Of a stretch of DNA of 29,546 bases, positions 17,103-24,676 are shown piece after piece. The position numbers and the translations under genes are program-made. Position 1 is the stretch's first letter. Every line of letters starts with the position of its first letter. A model generated the notes under the pieces. The model saw only the letters and a list, made by a program, of their open reading frames with translations. It searched no databases and was not told the origin of the DNA. This DNA comes from DAOVQB01 sp023128935 (GTDB taxonomy: Bacteria > Eisenbacteria > RBG-16-71-46 > CAIMUX01 > WJJG01): positions 1-29,546 of the forward strand of contig DAOVQB010000032.1 of assembly GCA_030628905.1 (NCBI GenBank), written 5' to 3'.

Positions 17103-17131
17103 TTGACACAAGCTTTCGGTCTCGAAACTAT
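17103..17131 (+). promoter_or_regulatory. Candidate promoter of the glgC - symporter - membrane-protein operon
   Basis: A consensus TTGACA at 17103-17108 is followed, after 17 nt, by AACTAT (17126-17131), which keeps the two most important -10 bases. It starts 3 nt after the 11-bp hairpin, so a factor binding that palindrome would control it. The leader would be about 118 nt. Confidence 0.45.
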
Positions 17132-17255
17132 GCATCAATCGCCTGGTTCCCTGCAAACAGCAGGTGGGATCTCTGCCAACAATGGCCCGGCTCTGCGAAG
17201 AAGGTGACCCGGACATTCTGGGGCACACGAGTAATCACGGGGGGCGACTGGAAAG

Positions 17256-18527
17256 ATGATATCGCCAATCAAGTTTCCCCGCACCACAGCCATGATTCTT
17301 GCTGGGGGACGTGTGGGTGAACTCTCTGTGCTCACTCTGGAGCGGCCCAAGTCCGCCCTCCCCTTTGCAGGACATTTCCGGATCATCGATTTCCCTCTGT
17401 CCAACTTATGTTGCGCTGGCATCAACAATGTGGGGATCCTCTCACAGTACCGTCCCGCACCGCTGATCGATCACATCGGAGTGGGCGAAAGCTGGGACTT
17501 CATCGGACTGGACCGCGGGGCCAAGATCCTACCCCCGTATCACGCGGCAGATGGCAGCGACTGGTATCGCGGAAATGCAGACGCCATCTATCAGAACCTT
17601 CGCTATCTCAAGGCGCAGGAAACCGCGATTGCCCTGATCCTCTCGGGCGATCACGTCTACACGATGGACTACCGGCATCTCATCCGCACGCACCTCGAGA
17701 AGCGCGCGGATCTCACGATCGCCTTCAAGAAAGTCCAGGCCAAGGACCGGAGATTCGGCTACGGACAGTTGGGCCGTAATGGCCGACTGCTGGCCTACGA
17801 CGAGAAGCCCGCCGAGCCGCGTAGCGACCTGGCATCCTTGACGATCTATGTCTTCCGGATGGAGGCCTTGGCAGAGGTCCTGACAGGTATGGGCGAATTC
17901 GATTCCATCGAATTCGGTCGTGATGTCATCCCCGCGATGCTTACCCGGTACCGTGTCTTTGGCTATATTTTCGAAGGCTACTGGGCCTACACGCGAACCG
18001 TGGATGCGTACTATGAAGCGCACTGTGATCTCCTGCGCGGGAAAATCGGCCTTGAAAACTGGATGATCCGCACCAACAACAACGACAATTCCTTGGTGCG
18101 ACAAACACCACCCATCTTTCGCGCATGGACCGAGGCGGAAGGTTCCCTGATCAGCGAAGGGTGCATCATAGAGGGCAAAGTCGTAGACAGCGTGCTTGGC
18201 CCGGGCACCCGCATCGGACGCGGCGCCGTGGTGGAGTCGAGCATTCTGTTCAATGACGTGATCGTGCACCCAGGTGCCCGGGTGCGGGAGGCCATCATCG
18301 ACAAGCGCGTTATAATCGGCCGGAATGCTTCGGTCGGAATGCGCCCCGGGGCCCCCGGAACTCAGGTCACGCCCCAGGTTTCACAAAAGGGCATCACGGT
18401 TGTGGGAAAGAGCGCGCGGATTGCCGATGGCATCGACGTGCCCCGGTCCGGAATCGTTCAGCCCGGCGCGCTGGTGGAGGACCGGCAAGAGCATCACCGC
18501 AGCCACCCATCCGGGACAGCGCACTAG
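17256..18527 (+). CDS. GlgC-like nucleotidyltransferase, probably non-catalytic (GlgD-like) partner
   Basis: A 423-residue ADP-glucose pyrophosphorylase homologue: N-terminal Rossmann-type nucleotidyltransferase domain, then a left-handed beta-helix C-terminus (about 290-400). The fold-defining parts are intact (FRIIDFPLSN, DWYRGNADA, and GDH at 131-133). The catalytic loop, normally GG-x-G-(S/T)-RL, reads GGRVGEL (17-23), so the key Arg is Glu. The RAKPAV block reads RPKSAL, the SMGIY block SLTIY, and the GYW-x-DVGT block GYWAYTRT. This pattern resembles Firmicute GlgD, a poorly active subunit that pairs with GlgC. It may therefore be a regulatory subunit or act on another substrate. ATG 17256 has GGAAAG upstream. 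It is the first operon gene, 7 nt before the canonical glgC. Confidence 0.85.
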   Translation: MISPIKFPRTTAMILAGGRVGELSVLTLERPKSALPFAGHFRIIDFPLSNLCCAGINNVGILSQYRPAPLIDHIGVGESWDFIGLDRGAKILPPYHAADGSDWYRGNADAIYQNLRYLKAQETAIALILSGDHVYTMDYRHLIRTHLEKRADLTIAFKKVQAKDRRFGYGQLGRNGRLLAYDEKPAEPRSDLASLTIYVFRMEALAEVLTGMGEFDSIEFGRDVIPAMLTRYRVFGYIFEGYWAYTRTVDAYYEAHCDLLRGKIGLENWMIRTNNNDNSLVRQTPPIFRAWTEAEGSLISEGCIIEGKVVDSVLGPGTRIGRGAVVESSILFNDVIVHPGARVREAIIDKRVIIGRNASVGMRPGAPGTQVTPQVSQKGITVVGKSARIADGIDVPRSGIVQPGALVEDRQEHHRSHPSGTAH

Positions 18528-18534
18528 GGGGAAA

Positions 18535-19875
18535 ATGGAATTGGAACTTGAGGGACAAGCGCAAGCGGCTGCCACCACAGAGCGCCACTTCGATCTGCGC
18601 GGCATTCTGGCACTCATCCTGGCAGGCGGTGTCGGCAGCCGACTCAACGTACTTGTTCACCGGCGCGCGAAACCGGCCGTACCCTTTGGGGGCACATACC
18701 GCATTATCGATTTCGTACTGAGCAACATTATGAACTCCGGCATCGAGCGCGCGGGGGTCCTCACGCAGTACATGCCCTATAGCCTTACCCGTCACCTAGG
18801 CCGGGGCGATAGCTGGGGGCTGGTCGGACGCGCCCGTGAAGTGCGGATCCTGCCACCCCATACTGGGTCCCGTGCATCTGACTGGTACAAGGGCACAGCG
18901 GACGCCGTCTATCGGAATCTGGGCTACGTCGGCCGCCACAACCCAGAGATGCTGTTGATGCTTTCCGGTGACCACATCTATTCGATGGACTACGCCAGCA
19001 TGATTGAACACCACATCGAATCCGGTGCCGATGCAACGCTGGCGGTCATGCCGATCCCGATTGAACGGGCATCGGGTTTTGGCACAGTGATGGTTGACAG
19101 CCAGGGCTGGATCACTGGCTTCGAGGAGAAGCCGAGCCAGCCCAGAAGCAATCTGATCTCGATGGGCATCTACGTGTTCAATACAGACATCCTCGTGCGA
19201 ACGCTGGAGGAGGTCTGTGGCTTGCGTCAGGAAACCGACTTCGGGAAGCATGTCTTCCCGTTCATGTTGGAGCGAGACAAACTGGCAGCCTACAAATTCA
19301 GCGGCTACTGGCAGGATGTGGGTACGATCAAGGCTTACTTCGACACAAACATGGAACTCCTGAGACCCGAGTCCCTTCTCGACCTGCCCAAGTGGAACGT
19401 CCGCACGAACCTGGGTGACGACGTCATTGGAGACAGGCTCCCGGCATTCATCGCTCGCGGAGCACGTGTCCGCTATTCCACGCTGGCGCGCGGAACCCGC
19501 ATCTTTGGTACCGTGGAGAGCAGTGTCCTTTCGCCCGGAGTCGTGGTGGAGGAAGGCGCGATTGTGCGCAACTCAATCCTCCTACATGACGACTACGTAG
19601 AAGCCGGAGCCATAGTGGAGAACGTGGTGGCTGACAAAGGCGTGACCTTTGGAGGCGAAGCACATGTAGGTGACCCGGACCTGGGCAACGAAGTGAATCG
19701 CACGTACCCCACGCACTTGGATCAGGGCCTGACCGCCATCGGCAAGGGCGCCGTGATCCCCGCGCGATGCAGGGTGGGACGGAATTGCTGCGTGTTCCCC
19801 GAGGCACAACTGGCTAGCCTGGACATCGAATCACTCCCCAGCGGAGAGACAATCAAGTGGGAGACGAGCCAATAG
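18535..19875 (+). CDS. glgC: Glucose-1-phosphate adenylyltransferase (ADP-glucose pyrophosphorylase)
   Basis: Makes ADP-glucose from ATP and glucose-1-phosphate, the committed step of bacterial glycogen synthesis; cytosolic. It has 446 residues. All expected motifs are present: AGGVGSRL (30-37), RAKPAVPFGG (44-53), DWYKGTADAV (116-125), SGDHIYSMDY (144-153, with catalytic D146), SMGIYVF, and GYWQDVGT. A beta-helix C-terminal domain follows. An N-terminal extension of about 20 residues precedes the catalytic domain. ATG 18535 is preceded by TAGGGGGA; the frame is open back to 18325, but that part overlaps the previous gene and does not match the family. Directly follows its diverged paralog, and a heteromeric enzyme is likely. 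Confidence 0.94.
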   Translation: MELELEGQAQAAATTERHFDLRGILALILAGGVGSRLNVLVHRRAKPAVPFGGTYRIIDFVLSNIMNSGIERAGVLTQYMPYSLTRHLGRGDSWGLVGRAREVRILPPHTGSRASDWYKGTADAVYRNLGYVGRHNPEMLLMLSGDHIYSMDYASMIEHHIESGADATLAVMPIPIERASGFGTVMVDSQGWITGFEEKPSQPRSNLISMGIYVFNTDILVRTLEEVCGLRQETDFGKHVFPFMLERDKLAAYKFSGYWQDVGTIKAYFDTNMELLRPESLLDLPKWNVRTNLGDDVIGDRLPAFIARGARVRYSTLARGTRIFGTVESSVLSPGVVVEEGAIVRNSILLHDDYVEAGAIVENVVADKGVTFGGEAHVGDPDLGNEVNRTYPTHLDQGLTAIGKGAVIPARCRVGRNCCVFPEAQLASLDIESLPSGETIKWETSQ

Positions 19876-19894
19876 GGGCCCTGGGGAGGTTGTA

Positions 19895-21124
19895 GTGAAC
19901 AAGGAACGGCTACTGCTCTATCTGCTGCTTACAGGCATCCTTACCGGTGGACTCTGCGGTTGGCTCATCGGCACGCCCATGATCGCTTGGACCTGGGTGG
20001 GCACGCTCTTTCTCAATGCGCTGAAGATGCTCATTGTTCCCCTGATCATCTCGGCCATGATAATGGCGGTCGCAGAGCTGGGCGATGTGCGGCGCTTGGG
20101 CAAGTCCGGAACGCTGGTCATGGCCTACTATCTCTGCACAACCGCGATGGCGGTGCTCATCGGCATCATAGCCGTCAATATCATCCAACCGGGCATAGGG
20201 ATCGTCTCGGGCGATGCTGTCCAGCCAGAGCAGATCATCGGCAAGAAGAAGGGCATTGAGGATATTATCCTGAGCCTGGTGAGCCCCAACATTGTCGAGT
20301 CGGCCGCCAAGATGGAGATCCTCCCTTTGATCGTCTTCTCGCTCCTCTTCGGTGGCATCCTGACCACCCTGGGAGAGAAGGGCAAACAGGTCATCGGCTT
20401 TTTCGATGGGGTCAACCGCGCCATCATGAAAATGGTACGTCTGATTATGTGGCTGGCGCCCCTGGGCGTTTTTGCCCTCGTGGCCTCGAAGCTCGGAGAG
20501 AAGGGCGGTGGCGCGGGCGTGATGGAAGAAATCATCAAGATCGGCAAGTACTTCCTGACCGTGCTGATCGGACTTGGCATCCACGGCTTCATTGTTCTGC
20601 CGCTGATTCTTGGCCTGGTCGCCCGGCGCAAGGTCCTGCCCTACGCCGGAGGCATGCTCCAGGCCCTGACTACCGCCTGGTCCACCGCATCCTCGATGGC
20701 CTCACTCCCCGTTACGATGCGCTGCGCGCGGGAGAACAATGGTGTTTCCAGGCGCTCTACAATGTTGGTGACACCGCTCGGCGCCACAATCAACATGGAT
20801 GGCACCGCCCTCTACGAGGCGGTGGCCGCCATTTTCATCGCTCAGGCAACGGGCCACCCCCTGGGATTTGGCGATCAGGCACTGATCTTCGTGACGGCCA
20901 CGCTAGCTGCCATCGGGGCTGCGGGGATCCCCGAGGCGGGGCTGGTCACGATGGTCATTGTCCTCAACGCAGTGGGGCTCCCGCTCGAAGGCATTGGGCT
21001 CATCCTAACGGTCGACTGGTTCCTCGACCGCTTCCGCACAACGGTCAACGTCTGGGGAGACGCCGTTGGCGCAGCGGTGATGGATCGCTTCATGGGCCCT
21101 GAGGAAGAGAAAGAGCGGGCATGA
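19895..21124 (+). CDS. Dicarboxylate/amino acid:cation symporter (DAACS family)
   Basis: Inner-membrane secondary transporter of the glutamate/aspartate/C4-dicarboxylate family, coupled to Na+ or H+. It has 409 residues and about eight membrane helices plus two re-entrant loops. Signature elements are LKMLIVPLI near residue 45, the small-residue hairpin STASSMASLP, and TPLGATINMDGTALYE, which carries the NMDGT cation/substrate motif. GTG 19895 has GGGGAGG 6 nt upstream. It lies 19 nt after glgC and overlaps the next gene by 4 nt (ATGA), so it is part of the operon. The substrate cannot be told from sequence. Pairing with glycogen genes is unusual and has no obvious explanation. Confidence 0.93.
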   Translation: MNKERLLLYLLLTGILTGGLCGWLIGTPMIAWTWVGTLFLNALKMLIVPLIISAMIMAVAELGDVRRLGKSGTLVMAYYLCTTAMAVLIGIIAVNIIQPGIGIVSGDAVQPEQIIGKKKGIEDIILSLVSPNIVESAAKMEILPLIVFSLLFGGILTTLGEKGKQVIGFFDGVNRAIMKMVRLIMWLAPLGVFALVASKLGEKGGGAGVMEEIIKIGKYFLTVLIGLGIHGFIVLPLILGLVARRKVLPYAGGMLQALTTAWSTASSMASLPVTMRCARENNGVSRRSTMLVTPLGATINMDGTALYEAVAAIFIAQATGHPLGFGDQALIFVTATLAAIGAAGIPEAGLVTMVIVLNAVGLPLEGIGLILTVDWFLDRFRTTVNVWGDAVGAAVMDRFMGPEEEKERA

Positions 21125-22107
21125 GAATGGCTTTCCGCACAGTGTGGTATGGCCTTCTGGTTGCCTGCTTGGCGTGCGCGTGGAGTGCTCCTTCCGCGGC
21201 GGCGCATGTCGCCCATGCCGATAGCCTGGACGGCGGGGCGCAAGAGGCAGAAGGCGCGGAGGCGCAAGGCGTGAGCGCAAGCAGCGAGGAAGTGCTGGAC
21301 GGAGCCGGGTCAGAAGCAGAAGGAGGGGAAACGCCCTCAACCGGGTGGTTTGACACAGAGCACACACCCACGGCAGTTGCCACGCTGCTCTTCGGGGCCA
21401 TCCTGCTTTTCTTCATCCGGAGTGCACGCAGCGGAAAGCCTCTTTTCATACGCCGCATTGCGGGGCTGGAAGCCGTGGATGAGGCGGTCGGACGGGCCAC
21501 TGAGATGGGCCGGCCGATCCTCTACTCCCCTGGCCTTGATCCGATGGAAGAAGTCGCCACAGTCGCAAGTATCAACATCCTGGGCCAGGTCGCCCGCAAG
21601 GCGGGCGAGTACGAGACGCGGCTGATTATGCCCAACCGCGATCCGATCGTAATGACCGTCGCTCAGGAGGTAGTGCGCGAGGCGCTCACCCAGGTGGGCC
21701 GCCCAGACCTCTACAATGCCGACGACATCTATTACACAACCCAGAGTCAGTTCGGCTATGCCGCCGCGGTGTGCGGCACGATGATGCGGGAGCGTCCGGC
21801 AACCAACTTCTTCATCGGCCACTTCTATGCAGAGAGCCTGATCCTGGCCGAGACCGGCAACGCCACGGGAGCGATCCAGATCGCCGGAACCGACTCCGAC
21901 TCCCAGCTGCCGTTCTTCATCTGCGCATGCGACTATACGCTGATCGGCGAGGAGCTCTACGCGGGGAGCGTCTATCTCTCTCGCGAACCGCTGCTCCTGG
22001 GAGCCCTCAAGGGTCAGGATGTTGCCAAGGCCGTCCTCCTGGTCGTCCTGATCGCGGGAGCGATCTTGGCATTCTTTGGCATCGATATCGGCCCTTACCT
22101 TGGGTAG
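21121..22107 (+). CDS. DUF6754-type membrane protein, function unknown
   Basis: A 328-residue protein that I recognise as resembling the uncharacterised DUF6754 family. It has an N-terminal signal or anchor (about 6-28), an acidic low-complexity stretch rich in Glu, Ala and Gly (35-75), a membrane helix (about 84-100), a soluble domain (105-300) and a C-terminal membrane helix (about 303-324). The soluble domain is rich in conserved-looking small/aromatic stretches such as GYAAAVCGTMM and NFFIGHFYAES. No catalytic motif is recognised. The start overlaps the symporter stop by 4 nt, implying translational coupling. It leads a run of four membrane genes; its soluble domain shares a faint pattern with the third of them. 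Confidence 0.85.
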   Translation: MRMAFRTVWYGLLVACLACAWSAPSAAAHVAHADSLDGGAQEAEGAEAQGVSASSEEVLDGAGSEAEGGETPSTGWFDTEHTPTAVATLLFGAILLFFIRSARSGKPLFIRRIAGLEAVDEAVGRATEMGRPILYSPGLDPMEEVATVASINILGQVARKAGEYETRLIMPNRDPIVMTVAQEVVREALTQVGRPDLYNADDIYYTTQSQFGYAAAVCGTMMRERPATNFFIGHFYAESLILAETGNATGAIQIAGTDSDSQLPFFICACDYTLIGEELYAGSVYLSREPLLLGALKGQDVAKAVLLVVLIAGAILAFFGIDIGPYLG

Positions 22108-22119
22108 CAAGGAGCGCGC

Positions 22120-22761
22120 GTGAAAAGGACCGGGCCGGTAGTCTTTGGTTTTCTGATTGGCATGTTGATGCTGATCCAGTACTTCACGCAAGTCCCGTGG
22201 ATCGATGATCGCTACAACAACGTACTCGACTGGAAACAGGTCGTATTCGGCATCACGCTCATCCTGGGCGTAGTCAGCCTGTTTCTCCACCATTGGAAGA
22301 AGATCGAGCGCAAGACCGGGGGATGGGGCTACTCGGTCGTTACCATCGCCGGACTGCTCTTCATGATCGCCGCCGCCCTCATCTTCGGCCGCGAGGAAGG
22401 CCCCTACCCCTGGATGTTCGATCATGTACAAGCCCCGATGCAGTCGACGATGTTTGCGCTGCTGGCCTTCTATGTGGCCAGCGCTTCATACCGGGCATTC
22501 CGTGTCCGCAGCTTTCACGCGGCGCTCCTTCTGACGGCCGGCGTAATCGTCATGCTGGGCCGGGTTCCATTGGGTGAGATGATGGGCTTCCACATCGGTG
22601 AGCATTACTTCTCGTTGGGAACGATCTCTACTTTGATCCTGGATTATCCAAACCTGGCGGCCAAACGCGGTGTCATGATTGGCGTCGGCTTGGGCATGAC
22701 AGCCACGGCCATCAAGATCATCCTGGGCATTGAACGCACATACCTCGGCAAGGGGGCCTAG
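22120..22761 (+). CDS. Polytopic membrane protein, function unknown
   Basis: Not recognised. It has 213 residues with about six membrane helices (roughly 7-22, 40-57, 72-90, 105-122, 135-148 and 185-202) and short polar loops. Charged loops carry KKIERKTGG and GREEGPYPW. GTG 22120 has AAGGAG 5 nt upstream. It starts 12 nt after the DUF6754-type gene and ends 12 nt before the next one. The topology suggests an integral partner for the neighbouring proteins. No transporter or enzyme signature is visible. Confidence 0.8.
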   Translation: MKRTGPVVFGFLIGMLMLIQYFTQVPWIDDRYNNVLDWKQVVFGITLILGVVSLFLHHWKKIERKTGGWGYSVVTIAGLLFMIAAALIFGREEGPYPWMFDHVQAPMQSTMFALLAFYVASASYRAFRVRSFHAALLLTAGVIVMLGRVPLGEMMGFHIGEHYFSLGTISTLILDYPNLAAKRGVMIGVGLGMTATAIKIILGIERTYLGKGA

Positions 22762-22773
22762 CAGGAAAACCAG

Positions 22774-23715
22774 ATGGTGACACAGAGCGGGCAAGGGGAA
22801 CAAATGGGGGCAGGCGAGCAGCAGGACGCGCGACAGGGTCCCGGGCAGAAAACACCCAGGTGGACCCATGAGATGCTGATGAACATGGATCGGCGTTTCA
22901 TTTTCGTTGTGATTGCCATTGCGGTGGCCGCCCCGCTTATCTTCCCCCTCAACCTGCCGGTGCGCAGCTCACGCGAGGCGGAAGCCTACTTCAACGAAAT
23001 GGAGAAGCTCCAACCAGGTGACGAGATCATCTTCAGTTTCGATTATGAGCCCGATACGATGGCCGAGCTGGACCCGATGAGTGTCGCCACCCTGCGCCAC
23101 GCCTTCCGCAAGGACGTACGCGTACTCGCCCAAACCACCTACGCGGGCGGCGTCGGCATCGCGGAGCGCATTCTACGGCAAGTGGCCCAGGAGTATGACA
23201 AGGTCTATGGGGAGGACTACGTCTTCTTTGGATACAACCCCGACTACTCGGCCACCATACTGCGGATGGGCGAGAGCATCCGGTCCAACTACCCCACCGA
23301 CCACTATCACGCGCCCACTGATGGCATCCCCCTGATGAAGGGGGTCGACTGCTATGACGACATCGAGTTACTGGTCACCGTGACAGCCAGTGCGCTTGCC
23401 GAGTACTGGATCATTTGGGCAGGCGGCAAGTACAAGCAGCGCATCATCGCTGGAAACACCGCCATTCAGGCCGTGCTGATCTACCCCTACTACCAAGCCG
23501 GGCAGCTGGCCGGCTTCCTCGGGGGACTCAAGGGCGCCGCCGAGTACGAGAAGCTGATCGGGGTGAGCGGGGCAGGTCTCCTTGGTATGGATGCCCAATC
23601 CGTGGCGCACCTGGCGATCGTCTGCTTCATCATTCTGGGCAACATCGGATTCCTGATCCAGAAATCCAGGACAAAGCAAACCGGCGGCCCACGCGACAGC
23701 CGGCAGGGGGGATAG
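22774..23715 (+). CDS. Membrane-anchored protein with soluble domain, function unknown
   Basis: Not recognised. It has 313 residues: a polar Gln/Gly-rich N-terminus (1-30), one membrane helix (about 41-60), a soluble domain (about 65-265) and a C-terminal membrane helix (about 277-296). Local elements LDPMSVAT (99-106), EDYVFFGY (147-154) and WIIWAGGKY (212-220) match the order and spacing of elements in the DUF6754-type protein two genes upstream, suggesting remote paralogy. ATG 22774 is used; ATG 22804 is an in-frame alternative. Its stop codon lies inside the first copy of a 26-bp tandem duplication. Confidence 0.8.
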   Translation: MVTQSGQGEQMGAGEQQDARQGPGQKTPRWTHEMLMNMDRRFIFVVIAIAVAAPLIFPLNLPVRSSREAEAYFNEMEKLQPGDEIIFSFDYEPDTMAELDPMSVATLRHAFRKDVRVLAQTTYAGGVGIAERILRQVAQEYDKVYGEDYVFFGYNPDYSATILRMGESIRSNYPTDHYHAPTDGIPLMKGVDCYDDIELLVTVTASALAEYWIIWAGGKYKQRIIAGNTAIQAVLIYPYYQAGQLAGFLGGLKGAAEYEKLIGVSGAGLLGMDAQSVAHLAIVCFIILGNIGFLIQKSRTKQTGGPRDSRQGG

Positions 23716-23756
23716 GCGTGATGTGGGAGCAGGGGGGATAGGCGTGATGTGGGAGC
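23705..23756. repeat. Perfect 26-bp tandem duplication across a stop/start junction
   Basis: Bases 23705-23730 and 23731-23756 are identical. Each copy holds a G-run usable as a ribosome-binding site, TAG, and GTGATG. Copy 1 supplies the stop of the upstream gene and an ATG that opens only a 6-codon frame (23721-23741). Copy 2 supplies the start of the downstream gene. Confidence 0.95.
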
Positions 23757-24373
23757 AGGCGGGCATTGTGGTTGGAGCCTTGGTCACGCTGGCCATTTTC
23801 TCGCTCCTGTACAAGGACAACCCGCTCTACCGGTTTGCTGAGAGCCTCCTGGTGGGAGTTTCGGCAGGATACTACTTGGTCCAATACTGCTTCTCCGCCA
23901 TATACCGCAAGTTCTACATACCGGTAATTGGAGAGGGCGACCTGTGGTTGCTGCCGGGCGGCATCCTGGGGCTGCTCATCCTGCTGCGCCTCAGCCGTCG
24001 TGTCCAGTGGATGAGCCGTTATGCCATCGCCTTCTACGTCGCCGCCTGGTCTGGTTATCTGATTCCGTCGGTGCTGCAGGAGCGCATCCTGATCCAGATC
24101 AGAAGCACGTTCCCCCCTTCCCTGGCTGAGGCCTCTATCTGGGCTGTGCTGGGAAGCCTGTTTCTGCTCGTAGGCGTGGTTTCGATCCTAGTCTACTTCT
24201 TCTTCAGCGCCGAGCACCGGGGGGCGCTGGGGAGGATCTCGCAGGTGGGCATTACCTTTCTGATGGTGGGTTTCGGTGCCTCCTTCGGCTACACGGTCAT
24301 GGGCCGCGTGAGCCTGCTGATCGGCCGTTTCCAGTACCTTTTTCAGGATCTGCCACAGGCGCTCTCCTTCTAG
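23747..24373 (+). CDS. Polytopic membrane protein, function unknown
   Basis: Not recognised. It has 208 residues from ATG 23747 and about six membrane helices (roughly 5-20, 32-50, 66-80, 88-108, 130-155 and 168-190). A polar motif, KDNPLYRFAE, follows the first helix. GTG 23744 directly precedes the ATG and could also initiate; an in-frame GTG at 23723 lies in the first repeat copy. It is the last gene of the operon, followed by a 300-nt gap. Like the second unknown gene, it is almost wholly membrane-embedded, so the set alternates anchored soluble and polytopic proteins. Confidence 0.8.
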   Translation: MWEQAGIVVGALVTLAIFSLLYKDNPLYRFAESLLVGVSAGYYLVQYCFSAIYRKFYIPVIGEGDLWLLPGGILGLLILLRLSRRVQWMSRYAIAFYVAAWSGYLIPSVLQERILIQIRSTFPPSLAEASIWAVLGSLFLLVGVVSILVYFFFSAEHRGALGRISQVGITFLMVGFGASFGYTVMGRVSLLIGRFQYLFQDLPQALSF

Positions 24374-24676
24374 CCCCCCCGGGATTGGGTCCGCTGGGGG
24401 GAGCGTCGCCAAGCCCGGGCCCTTATCACCAAGCGTGATCGCGAGGCCGACTAGCCCGGACTGCTCACCAAACCTCGCACTGCCAAGATCCGTCTCGCCC
24501 TTCCTTCCATGGATGGCTATACTGGGCTCGCGCGTTTCGCCAAGCATCTGCTCCCGCTGCGCGTATCTCCCGCGCCCGCGCGGTGATGCCTGATGAGGCA
24601 TCCGGGCTGGAGAGTTCTGGATCGGCGCGGGGGGCAGCGCACCACGCGATATCAATGGGCCAAGGAGGAAACATTC
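24374..24676. other. Intergenic region between the membrane operon and the aminotransferase gene
   Basis: About 300 nt without a supported gene. A C-run and a G-run (24374-24380 and 24396-24401) could form a hairpin right after the operon's last stop, without a T-run. A perfect 7-bp stem GATGCCT/AGGCATC (24585-24591 and 24596-24602, loop GATG) lies 75 nt before the aminotransferase start. TATACT at 24518-24523 could be a -10 box, but no matching -35 is seen. Confidence 0.45.

Larger units (their letters stand above)
16960..17255. other. Intergenic region between tRNA-Trp and the glgC operon
   Basis: About 295 nt with no supported gene. It contains a perfect 11-bp hairpin (17072-17100) followed directly by a TTGACA promoter candidate, both listed separately. 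The 110 nt between the tRNA and the hairpin show nothing recognisable. Confidence 0.5.

Noticed and set aside
21337..22431. Minus-strand reading frame of 364 codons opposite the membrane module
   Set aside because: It spans two plus-strand genes with good start sites and membrane segments; its own translation is Asp/Glu/His/Gln-rich in the way typical of shadows of membrane proteins.
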